Assembly (NCBI GenBank): GCA_032622095.1
Contig: CP136062.1
Coordinates: 140,696,351 to 140,760,350 of the forward strand
DNA: 64,000 nucleotides
Source of the DNA: Siphonodentalium dalli
Taxonomy: Eukaryota; Mollusca; Scaphopoda; Gadilida; Siphonodentaliidae
Direction of reading: 5' to 3'
The notes under the pieces are model-generated. The model had not been told where the DNA came from. It did not search any database and saw only the letters and a list, made by a program, of their open reading frames with translations. The position numbers and the translations under genes were made by a program. Shown one piece after another: positions 13,301 through 27,000 of the stretch. How positions within the stretch are numbered: position 1 is the first letter of the stretch; the number at the start of each line of letters is the position of its first letter.

Positions 13301-14642
13301 CAGCCAAGAATGAACTTGGGTCATCACATAGAGGTACATCAAAATAAATTAACCCTTTCTATACTAAGAGCTTTCCGATGAATAGCAACAAGCCATATTT
13401 CCGACTAAATCCTGAAAAATTACCCATAATTCTGCTGTGGTTAAGGAGTCGATTATTTAGAGCATTACTGTATATATCGGAGAGGCCGAACACTCCCAGG
13501 ACATATGACTGCATCCAGAAAAGCCAGCATTTTAATGGGACTGGACATTCTGTTAATGATATTTTTGTTTCAGTAATAGAGAGTGTCAACGGGGAGAGAC
13601 AACTAAGAATTCATAGATTCTAATACTTGACACATGCAATGGCAAAGGTTTCATTTCCCACACCAGGCACCAGCGTTATTGCATCAATGTCAATATATAT
13701 CTAATGTAATAACTTTTATGTGCAACAACCGATTGTCATTAAAACATTAATTAAGGCTTGGTGTTGTCTAATACTGTTTTCGCTATCGTTTACCCACAAT
13801 TCTATAATAAAAAATGGCGATTTCCCACAATTCTTTAAAAAAAAGACCATTCATAGGGCCTGTAACTTGACGTTGTTTTATCCTTTTTATGTTTACCCAT
13901 ACCATAGTATGGTAAACATAGTGTCGTTGCCCGGATTGACCACTCGTCGTTAGTCCATCCGTCCGTCCGTCCGTCCGTCTGTCTGTCTGTCTGTAGACAC
14001 TTTACGCATGGTGCGATAACTGAAATATTTTCTATCTGATCGGAACCAAATTTTGTATATGAATTTCTCAGCACCAAATACAGATCGAGTTCGAATATGG
14101 GTTTGATCCGAGTTTTTTTTACGGAGTTATGGCCCTTTTTCGACTTCGAATTTACGCATGCTGTCATAACTCAAACAATTTTTATCTGATCGGAACCAAA
14201 TTTGGTATGCGAGTTTCAGAGCCCAAAATACAGATCGAGTTCGAATATGGGTTTGATCCGAGTTCTTTTTACGGAGTTATGGCCCTCTTTCGACTGAATT
14301 CATGGATGCTACAATAACTAAAAAAAATATTATCTCATGAGAACCAAATTTGGTATGTGAGTTTCTCTATCTAAAATACAATTCGAGTTCGAATATGGGT
14401 TTGATCAGATTATTTTTAATGGAGTTATGGCCCTTTGATATAGAATTCATCCATGCTTCGATAGCTCAACCAGTTATTGTCTGATAGGAACCAAATTTGG
14501 TATGTGAGTTTCTCAACTCAAAATACAGGTCAAGTTTGAATATGGGTTAGATCCTGTTTTTTATACCAGAGTTATGGCCCTTTTTAACTAAGGATTGAAC
14601 AGATTCGATATTTTTATGCTTAGCATGTAGAACCATAGCAGC

Positions 14643-14701
<59 letters not shown>

Positions 14702-14988
14702 TGTGAGTTTCTCTATCTAAAATACAATTCGAGTTCGAATATGGGTTTGATCAGATTATTTTTAATGGAGTTATGGCCCTTTGATATAGAATTCATCCAT
14801 GCTTCGATAGCTCAACCAGTTATTGTCTGATAGGAACCAAATTTGGTATGTGAGTTTCTCAACTCAAAATACAGGTCAAGTTTGAATATGGGTTAGATCC
14901 TGTTTTTTATACCAGAGTTATGGCCCTTTTTAACTAAGGATTGAACAGATTCGATATTTTTATGCTTAGCATGTAGAACCATAGCAGC

Positions 14989-15020
<32 letters not shown>

Positions 15021-18000
15021 GTGATATCAGTTAGCACTGAGAGAGAGAATAGATTAACTTGTATTATTGGAAATTAGAGTTATTTTTAGCTATCATATTG
15101 TCAGTGGAAGGTGTAATTGGACAGAGAACCATCTGTTGTTTATTGTATTTCCATACAGCTCTCTGGTTTAGGATATCAATGCAGTGTTCCAGTGACATAC
15201 CTGTACCTAATTTTATTGAGTTAAAATTGTTAACCCTTGTCATCAATTTTATGCTTTTGTATATTTTTCATACATCATTCTCCTATTATATCCCTTTCAC
15301 TTGTATGGATTTTTGTGGTTAAAATGAACCCTTAATTCTCAACATTCCTTATACTTAGCAGAAATACCTTTCATCTGATATATCTCATTTTATTGAGATG
15401 TATGTAAATTTTGTATGTGAATTTCTCAGCCCAAAATACAGATAGATTTCGAATTTGGGTTTGATCCATTTTTTATATATTTTAAACAGAGTTATGGCTT
15501 ATGGATTTTCGTGTCAGAACTGAAAATAGCTGATCACTATCGCCAAGGTATGGGTTAAACATCTGCCAATCGTGATCGGCCTCTCGTTAAATGATGTTAT
15601 AGAAACAAAACAGCATTTAGGGTGGTTGCTATATTCAATTAATATGTTTTGGTATATAGATAACTTAATGATCATTATAACACATTAATATAGAGTGAAT
15701 AGGTAAGCATGCATGGATATCCGTTGGACCATGACATCATGAAGTCAAACATCCCTTGTGATTTTGCTCGTAAAACATCACTATGGTGCCCTCGGCTCAT
15801 ATTAACTTGAGATTCTTTTGAACTAGAAAAAGTTGAGTACAATAACCAGCATTTATCAAGATGGTTAGTGATTGAAAACAAGTTTATGTGATCAAACGAC
15901 TGCATATGGCTCTATTTTTCCATGTGATTGGCAGATTGCTTCTTTTCAGACTACAATGACCAGGAATCTGGCGATTACCAGTATTACGAGGGAGAGGTTG
16001 AGGGTGGTGATATACACAATGGTATGAATGGTTACAGACAGCGACCAGACTCAAAGTATTCAACAAATAGTACAACTGCTGCTGACCTCGTTGGTCCAGT
16101 TCCACAAACTGCTGAACTACATCAGCCAGTATCCTATGGAGAGATTCGACAACAGCATGTCGACAAGCTGAAAAAAGCTGGAGCTTTCGGAACTGTCGAT
16201 AAGTATGTGTACTTCATACTTTATCTTACTCAGCGTTATGATCTTCTGCTTCTCTGTTGTGAATTCTGGAATGTGTTTGCAAGTCTGGAAATAGTGTGTC
16301 TGATATTTGCAGAATGAGGTCCTCAGAGGGTAAATTTAGTGATACTACCCTGCACAGCGGGCTAGCATCACCAAACTTACCCTCTGGAGACCTCATTCTG
16401 CTTAGGTCTCATCTTCTGGGAAGTATAGATCTATAGTCTCAAATTAACATTGTTTTTAGTTACTTTTTCCCTTCTGTTCAGTTTTATATCCCCCAATTTG
16501 CAGAAGATCAAATTCATATTCGAGGTGACTTATGGATGAATTGTTCACATCAGCAACTTCAACTGGGGAATTTGATCTGATCCTAGGTCTCACGTAGCAG
16601 TTGTGGCCTAAGCAGAATGAGGTTCACATACATGTAGGATGAATTGGGTAATGCTAGCCTGCCATGAGGGATAACGTCACTAAATTCACCCTCTGGGGAC
16701 CTCATTCTGCAAATGTCAGACACACCATGTGTTTGATCTGATAGCTAACATGGCTAGTATGTTGAATATTGTGCTTTGAGTAAAGGCCAGAAATATTAGT
16801 TAATTCTTTGTCTGTAGACCTGTCCATCCATTACTGTTAGAAGTTGTTTTGACACACATGGCTTCATGTTGTGGATTTGATATGAAAAATATGGTGGGGT
16901 AAACTGGGGTTTCATATGGATGGAGGGTGAGGCTTCAATTGATCTTTAGGATTGGGTTTCTTGTGGAGAAAATGGTGTTTCATTGACCAGATCAGAGAAT
17001 GTTTTAAAATTGATTACATGCAGGACATGATGTTTTGTTGATTATGTATACAAAAGAAGATAGAGCAAGTTGCCAACCATTAATATGAATGTCAATTATA
17101 TTGCAAAGTGGTGTTTAACCCTACCATGACTGAAGCTCCCTGAAATTTTGCTAAAACCCTGTGCCAATGCATTGTCTTATATATGTGAGTCTCCCATAGG
17201 GAGCCTCGCATATATAAGAGATTACATTGGCCTAACAATATTTACCATGACCTAGTAAGCCAGTTCATTCTCTTATATATGCAAGGCTTCCTATGGGAGA
17301 CTCGCATATATAAGAGGGTGCACTGGCACATGATCTTTAATGCTGTACCAGAGCAGCTCCCATCATGAAAGGGTTAAGCATTCTACTGCACTTTCATCTA
17401 CAAACAAACTTTTCAAAGTGTATGCTGTGCAAAAATCACATGGTCTATAATTGTCTTAAGTGCGACTATCTGAGCCTGCATGGGATCTAAAATTGAAGCT
17501 GATGCACATATCATGTATGCATAATAAGGAAACCAACACACACAGTAATGCCCTAAATAATCGACTCCTTAACCACAGCAGAATTATGGGTAATTTTTCA
17601 GGATTTAGTTGGATATATGGCTTGTTGCCATTCATCGGAAAGCTCTCAGTGAGAGCTTTCTGATGAATGGCAACAAGCCATATTTCCGACTAAATCCTGA
17701 AAAATTACTTATAATTCTGCTGTGGTTAAGGAGTCGATTATTTAGGGCATTACTGTAGATTATTATGAGCACCACTTACTGAATGTTGACTTATTGCAGA
17801 TTTGTGTTTGACAATGTTGTTCCCTTTTAATTTTATAGGATTTTTATAACTGAGAAAACAAATCTCAGTGAAATCTATCAACTGTAAGTCTTCAAGAAGT
17901 AGGGAACCAACATAAAAAAACGAGACTTCCCTACCCCTAATAATAAGAATGAACCTTCCCAACCCCAATAATAAATTGATCCAATTAGAACTAACAGTGG

Positions 18001-21000
18001 TTATTACTCTGGCGTGGTTTCAGACTTTGGATAGTTATTTCTCTTGTCTGGAGATGTTGTTGTAGAAACAAACTACCTTGCATCGATTGTAATTTCCTAA
18101 ACTATAAACAGTCGTCTATTTTATTACTAACACTGCTATGTCTAATGTTCCTACCTATGCCATGTATTTAAATTTGTTCACTTTAGCTTTGAGTAATCTT
18201 TTAAATACAACTCAATTATGAATGTACTAGTATCTGTTAGAGATGGGCGGTACTCGGTATTTACCGTGCGGTATCGGTATCAGCATAATACCGATTTACC
18301 ATACCGAATCAAAACTAAAAATACCGTATTTTCGGTAATGAAATTATTCATGTGTTGCCAACATCTGTGCGTCACCTTGTCACCGCGACCGTGACATGCA
18401 TGAATTTATGACCGGTCAACCGTAAGCAACGAGAATCGGATAATTATGATAACTCGGTGTAACAAGTCGGTACTACATGTATTAGTCTATAATTGCAACA
18501 TTGTTACATCAAGGGCACAGCTGCCCGACGGCATATTTGATCTTTACGACATATTAATGACAATGTAACTAACATCATGAGGTATGACTACTCATAGCTG
18601 GAGCGTTATGTGTCAATTTCGGTATCCGTCCAAATGGAAAATCCGTGGGCAACTCGGTATCTGTGTCCCAAGTTGGATCGAAGCATGTGGAATCGAAGCA
18701 CGTGTTATGGGGGGTCCCCGTGCACAACAAATTGAAAACCCCACAGGTTACTTTATAATTAGGAGAATATGAACCACCCGCAGGTTTGGGCATCTGCAGT
18801 TTGGAAATTGTCATGGCCGGTTTGCCTATTTTCATGACATCGCGCGAACGTTCATAAATTTGTGAATTGTGATCACTGATTACTACTCACAATTCTATTC
18901 ACTCATGTAAATGTTACGAAAATCAATTGACACGAACAAATATTGTAGTCATGCTCTAATTCTTTTCAAATCAGTGCGACGACATGCGTGTAAATCATCA
19001 AATAGATGTGTGAATATTACTTAATTACGTAGGTCATTTTGTTGCCTAATTTAGGTATTGTCATGAATGTAGTAAATCCGTGGACCGTGGTCATATATAC
19101 ATGTATATTGTTCAGCTAAAAACTTGAATTACAATAATTTACCGGGAATATCTGCTTTGATCTTTTAATTTTATAGCAATACCGATTACCGTACCGATAC
19201 CGAGGTAAATCGATGAAAATTTACCGATACCGAGATTGAAATTTCAATACCGCCCATCTCTAGTATCCTTAGAATAAGTTGACATAATTTAGATCAATGA
19301 GATGATTAAGGGGAGGTCAAGTGGCCAATTTTGAATGGGGATTTCCATGCAAATCTCTGGAGCAAAAGTCGAGTGACAAGTGTTTCTGAATGTCACCTGG
19401 TGTGACAATGCATTGACCTAACAATATTTACCTTGTAAGCCAGTGCATTCTCTTATATATGCGAGGCTCCCTATGGGAGACTTTGCATATATAAGATAAT
19501 GCACTGGTACAGGATCTTTAATGCTGCACCAGCGCAGCTTGGGAACTTGGGCTTGGAACTTGTTTCATTAGCATGCTAATATTTTATTTTGAATTTTTTA
19601 TTGATTTTTATTATGTAGTTAAAAAAATTCATGTTGGTGAATGTTGATAGTTCGTTCACACGAGTAAGATGTCGTCGCAGATTATGATATCGTGGATTAT
19701 TCGGATTATTGACTACCCTACAATCTTTCCATCTACGATGTTTACATACACATGACTGCGATTCCGTCGCAAGTGGAGGATACGCCATGATTTCGCATCT
19801 AAAATCAAATTGTTTTGATATTATTTGTTTACTCATGATCTTGTTGAATTGTGGTTGTCTGAACATTCACTTAGATGCCACATGCTGCCACGGCGTTTCG
19901 CACAGCATTGCTAATTGTCATGGCCAATTTTGAGGACTCTAATTTACCTAGCCTGGCCACTAGTTAAATTTTATGACTGTTCAATTGATATACCTATTTT
20001 GTTCCCAGACATCTGCTTCACATATAACTGCTGCTCCAGAGATTTGCATGGAAATCCCCATCCATAATTTGTCTTAATGTGGTATAAATGAGTAGTCTAT
20101 ATAAACTGGAGAGAAACCTGATATATGCCCTACCCTGCAGAGGCAAAATCCTATTTATCCTTGTATAAACAGCAGTTTATCATATGACAAAACCCGTTTA
20201 TCTAAGCATCATCAGTTGTGAATCTTGCTAATTGAAAGGCAAATTGCCATGTTGAATTGTCTGTAAAACTGTTATCATGTCAGGATTTCCCTATCATCTG
20301 GCAGATGTGACGTTGCATGATCTTAGCTTGTTAGTAATTCACTTAGTCAAAAGATTCACCATTACTGAGTGTAACTCACCTACAGTAATGCCTTAAATAT
20401 ACAGTAATGCCCTAAATCATCGACTCATTCTCAGTGAGAGCTTTCCTATGAATGGCAACAAGCCATATTTCCGACTAAATCCTGAAAAGTTACCTATAAT
20501 TCTGCTGTGGTTAAGAAGTCAATTATTTAGGGCATTACTGTAACTCACCTATGTGCTAGTAATTTCCATCAGGTTGTGAGCTAGAGCCTAACATCTTTTG
20601 TTTGTGGTGATTTGTTTATGCTTTGCATATTGTCTGGACTACTAACCTTTGTCTTTAACCCTTCCATGATTTGAGGTTTCTGAAATTTTACGAAAACCCT
20701 GTGCCAATGCATTCTCTTTCATATGCGTGTCTCCCACAGGAAGCCTTGCATATATAAGAGAATTCATTGTCCTAACAATATTTACCTTGTATGTAAGCCA
20801 GTGCATTCTTTTAGATATGCGAGGCTCCTTGTGGGATACTCTCATATATAAGAGAATGTGCTGGCACATGATCTTTAATGCTGCATCAGTGCAGCTCCCA
20901 TAATGAAAGGGTTAAAGGGGTATATACCCAGTTTGAAAATCTGAGACTGGTTAAATTAGTATGAATACTTGTGTGGTGGGGCAAAGATTATGTTTCAGCA

Positions 21001-24000
21001 GGTGAATCGTTATATATGACAAGGTTTATAAAGACCTAACCACACAGTATATATGTGTGATGTACATGTATGTATATACAGTACAGAGTTCTCATGGATC
21101 TGAATTCTCTAAATTTTCACTTAATTGTTTTCAAATTGTTATAAATTAGATATTGGAAAATTATTGGAGAAATAATTATTCACTTTATACTTTATATAAG
21201 AGCCACCCTATAGAAATTTATATGTATCTGTATATTTGAGTCTATTATTAAAGGTACACCTAATGTCGACACCTTAATAATTATTATTAAGGTGGAAGAA
21301 AGCTCCAATAAGCACAGTTGTGAGAAATGGCCTTTATGCCAAGCCATTGTTTATCCAATACAATGGCAAACAAACATGTTCAAATATACCAGATATTAAG
21401 ATATTGAGGTTGACTATTTCCGATCTCTTGATTTCATACATTGAAATGACATTAATGGAACGACTTTTTACTATAGTGAAGTGACCAAGTGTAAATTATA
21501 ACTAACTTGATTAAGTTCTAACAACGCTGGTGGTTATCTTTTATCTGAAATTTTAATGTACACATTGAAAATGACTGCACCTTGAAGCCACATTCACTTC
21601 ATATCTGAAGATGGAATTCCATGAAGATTCTTTGTTTTTCTGACAAGAGTGTGCGTCATTCTTGAAACTGAATTTTAATGCTATTTTCACTGATTTCTTT
21701 TATTAAAAATTGGCAGTAGGAAACATTAAGTGTGCCTTTAATTCCTGTTGAATCTAACAAGTGTTTGTTCATGAATTGACTGACTGATCACATTCATGTA
21801 AAAAAAAAGAAAATCTAAAATTGTTAGAAAATATTGTGTAACTCGATCAGAGAATTCTTAGAGAATCTTTTATTTAATTCTGAATTCCGTTATTGTTAAA
21901 ATTAAGAAAAAACTGCATACATACTGACCGTCTTCCACTTTTCCTAATCAGAGTATGACATTTTATATTTTATATTAACCTATCAAAATACACTAGTGAT
22001 CACTCTGTCAGTATATTAGATTTCCATCACAAGTGTCACATTGTTTGATCACTATTCACTAACACCTACTAATTTTAGTTTCAGAAAACAATTGCTTGAT
22101 AGAGCACGATGTAAGAGCCTTAGAAAAATGCCCATTAAAGTAACTTATGAGTTCGCAAGGTACAAGTCTGACACGTCATTTGACAGGTAGAGAACAATAT
22201 ACAAGTCTCACAAAAATGTTGCTTTTATCATATACATGTACATATATATCATCCCAGTCTGATTTAACACTTTCTGCTTTCAGAAAAGTGTAAAACGTCT
22301 CCAAACCGAACATCCTGCTGACCAACATTTAACCCTTTCATGAAGGGAGATGCACTGGTGCAGCATTAAAGATCCTGTGCCAGTGCATTCTCTGATAGAT
22401 GCAAGTCTCCCATAGGGATCCTCGCATATATAAGAGAATGCACTGTCTTGCAAGGTCAAGGTAAATATTGTTAGGCCAATGTAATCTCATATATATGCGA
22501 GGCTCCCAATGGGAGACTCGCATATATAAGAGAATGCGTGGGCACAGGGTTTTCGCAAAATTTCAGTAAGCTCCAGTCATGTAAGGGTTAAATTTGATAT
22601 GAAGAGGTGTTTATTTTATAGAAAAGTGTGCCCCCTCTGAAACATGATGCTGTCTTTACCAAGGGTAATCAAGATGCAAATACTGCATTACTAATTGTTG
22701 CAGCAATATTAATGAAGACATATCACCCTGAAACATGGGTTGTATATGCTCTATATAGGAAATGTATATAATCATTTATATGATATTGTATGATAAAATG
22801 AAAAAAAACATTTATATATGCAATCAACATCATTTTTGATGCATCTCTGAGCATATAGAAGTGTCAGTTGCCGAACAATATACTGTATAATTTCGCGAAT
22901 CGAAATTCCAAGTATGTTGTTCGGTATCTGACACTTCTATATGCCCAGACATACATTGAAAACAATGTTATAATTATGCCAAAAAAACTTTATTTTCAGC
23001 TATCTAGTTTGTATTTCGCTAAAACAATCCTTGAAACACATGATTTTCTGTTGTGAGATCCTTGGATGGGCTGCAACTTATCGGTCAAAATTGTCAATGA
23101 CTGCCTGGGAGATCATAAAATGCACACATTTCGATCTCTGTTTCCAACAATAAAATACACAAAAACAAGACACAACAACAGTAAACTATTAAACAATACT
23201 TGCTGGTGTAGCATTCACTTATTTAAAACGATACTACAACATCTATTGCCATCAACACACTCCGAGTCGATATAAATTCTGAAGCAGTATTTCCCAACTC
23301 CCCGACCGAATTTGCAGTCTCCAATGACGAACTCGAAATGTAAACAAACGCTATAATTTTTGCATTTTATGCTTTTGTGATCAATGTCATTTCATATTAT
23401 ATTAGTTGGTTTGAAACTGGATGAATTTTAACACATTCCTTTATCCACAACTAAATTATCCCATTTCATTGATAAGTCTTATGTGTTAATTTAGTTTTTA
23501 CGGTATGGTAACTATGGACGTGTTTACAGAATGACATCATAATGTGGGTCAATGGTTGGAGTGGCACAATTTCTTAATATATCACTGCGTGTTGTAAAAT
23601 GGGAAACGACACTTCCCTCAGCTAATAGAGAGTGTTGCTACCAAGGGTATTAAGTGCCTTGACCAATCAGATTCGCACATTTAAGCAAAAGCAGGTGTAA
23701 TAATATATAGATAATGTATAGATGAAACTTAAAAAGCATTCGCAACTGATTTTCGGTGATTTAGTTCGAATTAAGAAAGAAGTTTTTGAGTTTCAACTTT
23801 TTTTATGTCAATAATTGATAATTTGTTGAAACAATATTTTATGCAAAGCTCTTTGTAGGTCAAATTTGGTGTAGATTGTAGATCTACCTTTCATAAGTTT
23901 ATCTTTCTGTTATAAAGCTAATTTCGTCTGTAAAACTGTTTATATTGAACATATGCGCAGTGCATGGTTGTGAATATGGATCAGATTTTACAGATTTACT

Positions 24001-27000
24001 AATGTAAAACAAACTGCCAATGCATCGTTAATTTCTGTGATTTCAACAATAACTATTCTGACACTTTTTGCATTTGGGAAGGATTTGGTTGTCGCCAGGC
24101 CTCGAAATTAGCCACGGCAAAAGGCAATGCCATAGAAAAAGCCGTAGAAGCCAACTTATAATTTCATGTAAATATAAAACAATGTCGTAAAAGACAAATG
24201 CCAATTTCAGGAGCTGTGTCGCTATTAGCTACCAACAGTCAGCTGATTTACATGATGGGCAGATGTCCCCTTTGTGTAGAAACTGGTTTAGATTATTCAG
24301 AGTTCAAACGACAAAATCAAACTTGTAGCAGGCGCGATTTAGTCATATATCTAAAAATTAAATTTAGTCAATTTACGCGTATATGTCTTTAATGTTTATA
24401 ACATAAGATTCTGTCCTTATCACAGAGCTATGATAGTATTAACAAAATAAAGCATCGCATAGTTTGCAGTTTGCTCTTCGCAAAGTCGCACAGTTGTTTT
24501 ACTTATCAGCAGATGTCGAGCATTTACGTGGATATGTAACAAGATGTTTTCATGCTACGAATATCTTCTTAGCTACACAAGTTTGAAGTTTGCCGTTTTC
24601 AACTAAAACTCCCTATTATCTGGTTCAAAGCATTCATCAATCAAGAACCAGCTATATTTACGGTAGCGGTGAGATACTTTCGATGTGAATCACTTTCAAT
24701 GCATAATCACATATTTTGACTGTAATACCATTTTTTCTGGGGGTGATACAATGTCATGGTGAGGCACACCTGGCGATGCCGATAATTCTATTGAAACAAT
24801 GTACTCTCTTTCAATCTCTCTCTCTCTCTCTCTCTCTTAAATCAACAGCAGTGTAAATAGCTATGCCTCATCAACAATCATTGAGAAATGCTGTGATGCT
24901 CTCAAATTCAAGGATCATGAAACAGTTGCAAGCAAGAATGACTAATGTGCAGATCAACCTCAAATGACGGCAAAGGGGTTTTTCTTGGTCTTCATCTGAT
25001 AGAAACAGTGACAAAGACGATGTTCCATCAGTGTTTCTCTCATATAACGCACATGTGCTTATACATTACTGACATGGATGCACACCATTTCAAAATGTAT
25101 CAGGGAAATCCAGAGCAACACGAACTGTTTCAGCGCTAATAGTTTGATAGCGCCACAGTCACCATTTACATAAAGAATTTATATTACTCCATCGACAAAA
25201 ATATATACCCATAATATACCACTGTGTATGAGAGACCTAATCTCATCGGTTGTATCAACACCGTGGGATATGCCTATGGCATGTTATTATACAAACAAGA
25301 TGACTTGTGTCGGGACATGATGTATGTACTAATGGAGGCATGAAACAGCACCTTGCAATACCAGTGTCACAAGCCCTCATGGAGAAAATAATTTTTCCAC
25401 TGACAACCACTTTAAATATTCGGTGTACATGCGAGTCGTATGGTGTCTATTTTCAAACACCTGTCAATATTCGAGCCAGGTATATCATGTTTGTATATAT
25501 GTGCACCTTAGCTTTCTGAAATTAATGCATTATCACCAGCCATTCCGACTGGCACAATAAATATTAATATACCACATAATGGTTGTCATATGTGAATCGA
25601 TAAGTTACCAAATGGTCAAATCCCCAAAAGTTGTGGCTCTAAGACATTAGCCAATATGCGTGGTATACAATATAATAAGGGTCATAATACCTAATCACGA
25701 AGTAACAACAATCTCATCAAACATTCATTTCTGGTGGTCATTGTGGATGCCATCATGATTGGATTAAAATGACAAAATAAGCAGTTTATAAATTGGAAAA
25801 ACTCTATTCTTGTTTCAGTAGAAAACAGTCACAAAAAATTGTTAAAAAGCTGAATACATGTATATACACTTTTTCAAATTGTACCAAACCCCACAGTTAA
25901 CGAGACCAATGTCCGATGTACTGTATATCACTCATTATGCACCTCACTTACACCTGTACACCATATTTTCTATCAGACTTGCATGCAAACATGACAAAGT
26001 GGTTGCGAAAAACTGTTTTAAACCCATTTGGTTGTACATACCACTATAGAGAGTTCAGTATTATGATCCCGTGTTGTTGGCAGATGGAAATTGACATGCT
26101 TCTCCATCTAGTATCTCAAGAGGGGAGCTCCCCAGCATCAAGAAATATAACGGTTAATTTAAACGCTCCCATTTCCCTCTTGACAACTAAGAATTATATT
26201 CACTTTTGAGTACTTTAAAACAGTCACAAAAAGTTGTTGAAAAGCTGAATAAATGTATATACACTTTTTCAAATTGTACCAAACCCCACAGTTAACGAGA
26301 ACAATGTCCGATGTACTGTATATCACTCATTATGCACCTCGTTTACACCTGTACACCATATTTTCTATCAGACTTGCATGCAAACATGACAAAGTGGTTG
26401 CGAAAACTGTTTTAAACCCATTTGGTTGTACATACCACTATAGAGAGTTCAGTATTATGATCCCGTGTTGTTGGCAGATGGAAATTGACATGCTTCTCCA
26501 TTTAGTATCTCAAGAGGGAGCTCCCCAGCATTAAGAAATATAACGGTTAATTTAAACGCTCCCATTCCCCTCTTGACAACTTAGAATTATCTTCACTTTT
26601 GAGTACTTTGATATTGGTAATTTATATTGGATAATAATTTGTACCAAATGAACAGTTTCTTATTTTTTGTAGGGGATTAAAACCATGATGTGGTGAACTC
26701 ATTTGTTTACATTATGAATGTGGGATTTCTCAGATACTGGGATTTACAGTTGGCCTAATTTATACACGGAATTACAATTAGGGTCCATTCTTTCTACCAG
26801 TATACAGAGTGCAATTAATAATAACAACCCCACCAGATAAGTCTTATAAATGTGAATCTTATTTGGTGGGAAACTATAAACTGATTTAATATAAGAATTT
26901 AAAAAAAAAACACAGATACCTCATGTGAGTGGTTTAGCTTTGGTTCATCAATTACACTAGTTTATAGTCATATTACCTGGTTTGGGATTGATGGATATTG

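Noticed and set aside
24850-25540. Possible transposase or pseudogene remnant
   Set aside because: Short stretches look coding-like but fall in different frames with many stops, and no catalytic motif or family signature could be seen.
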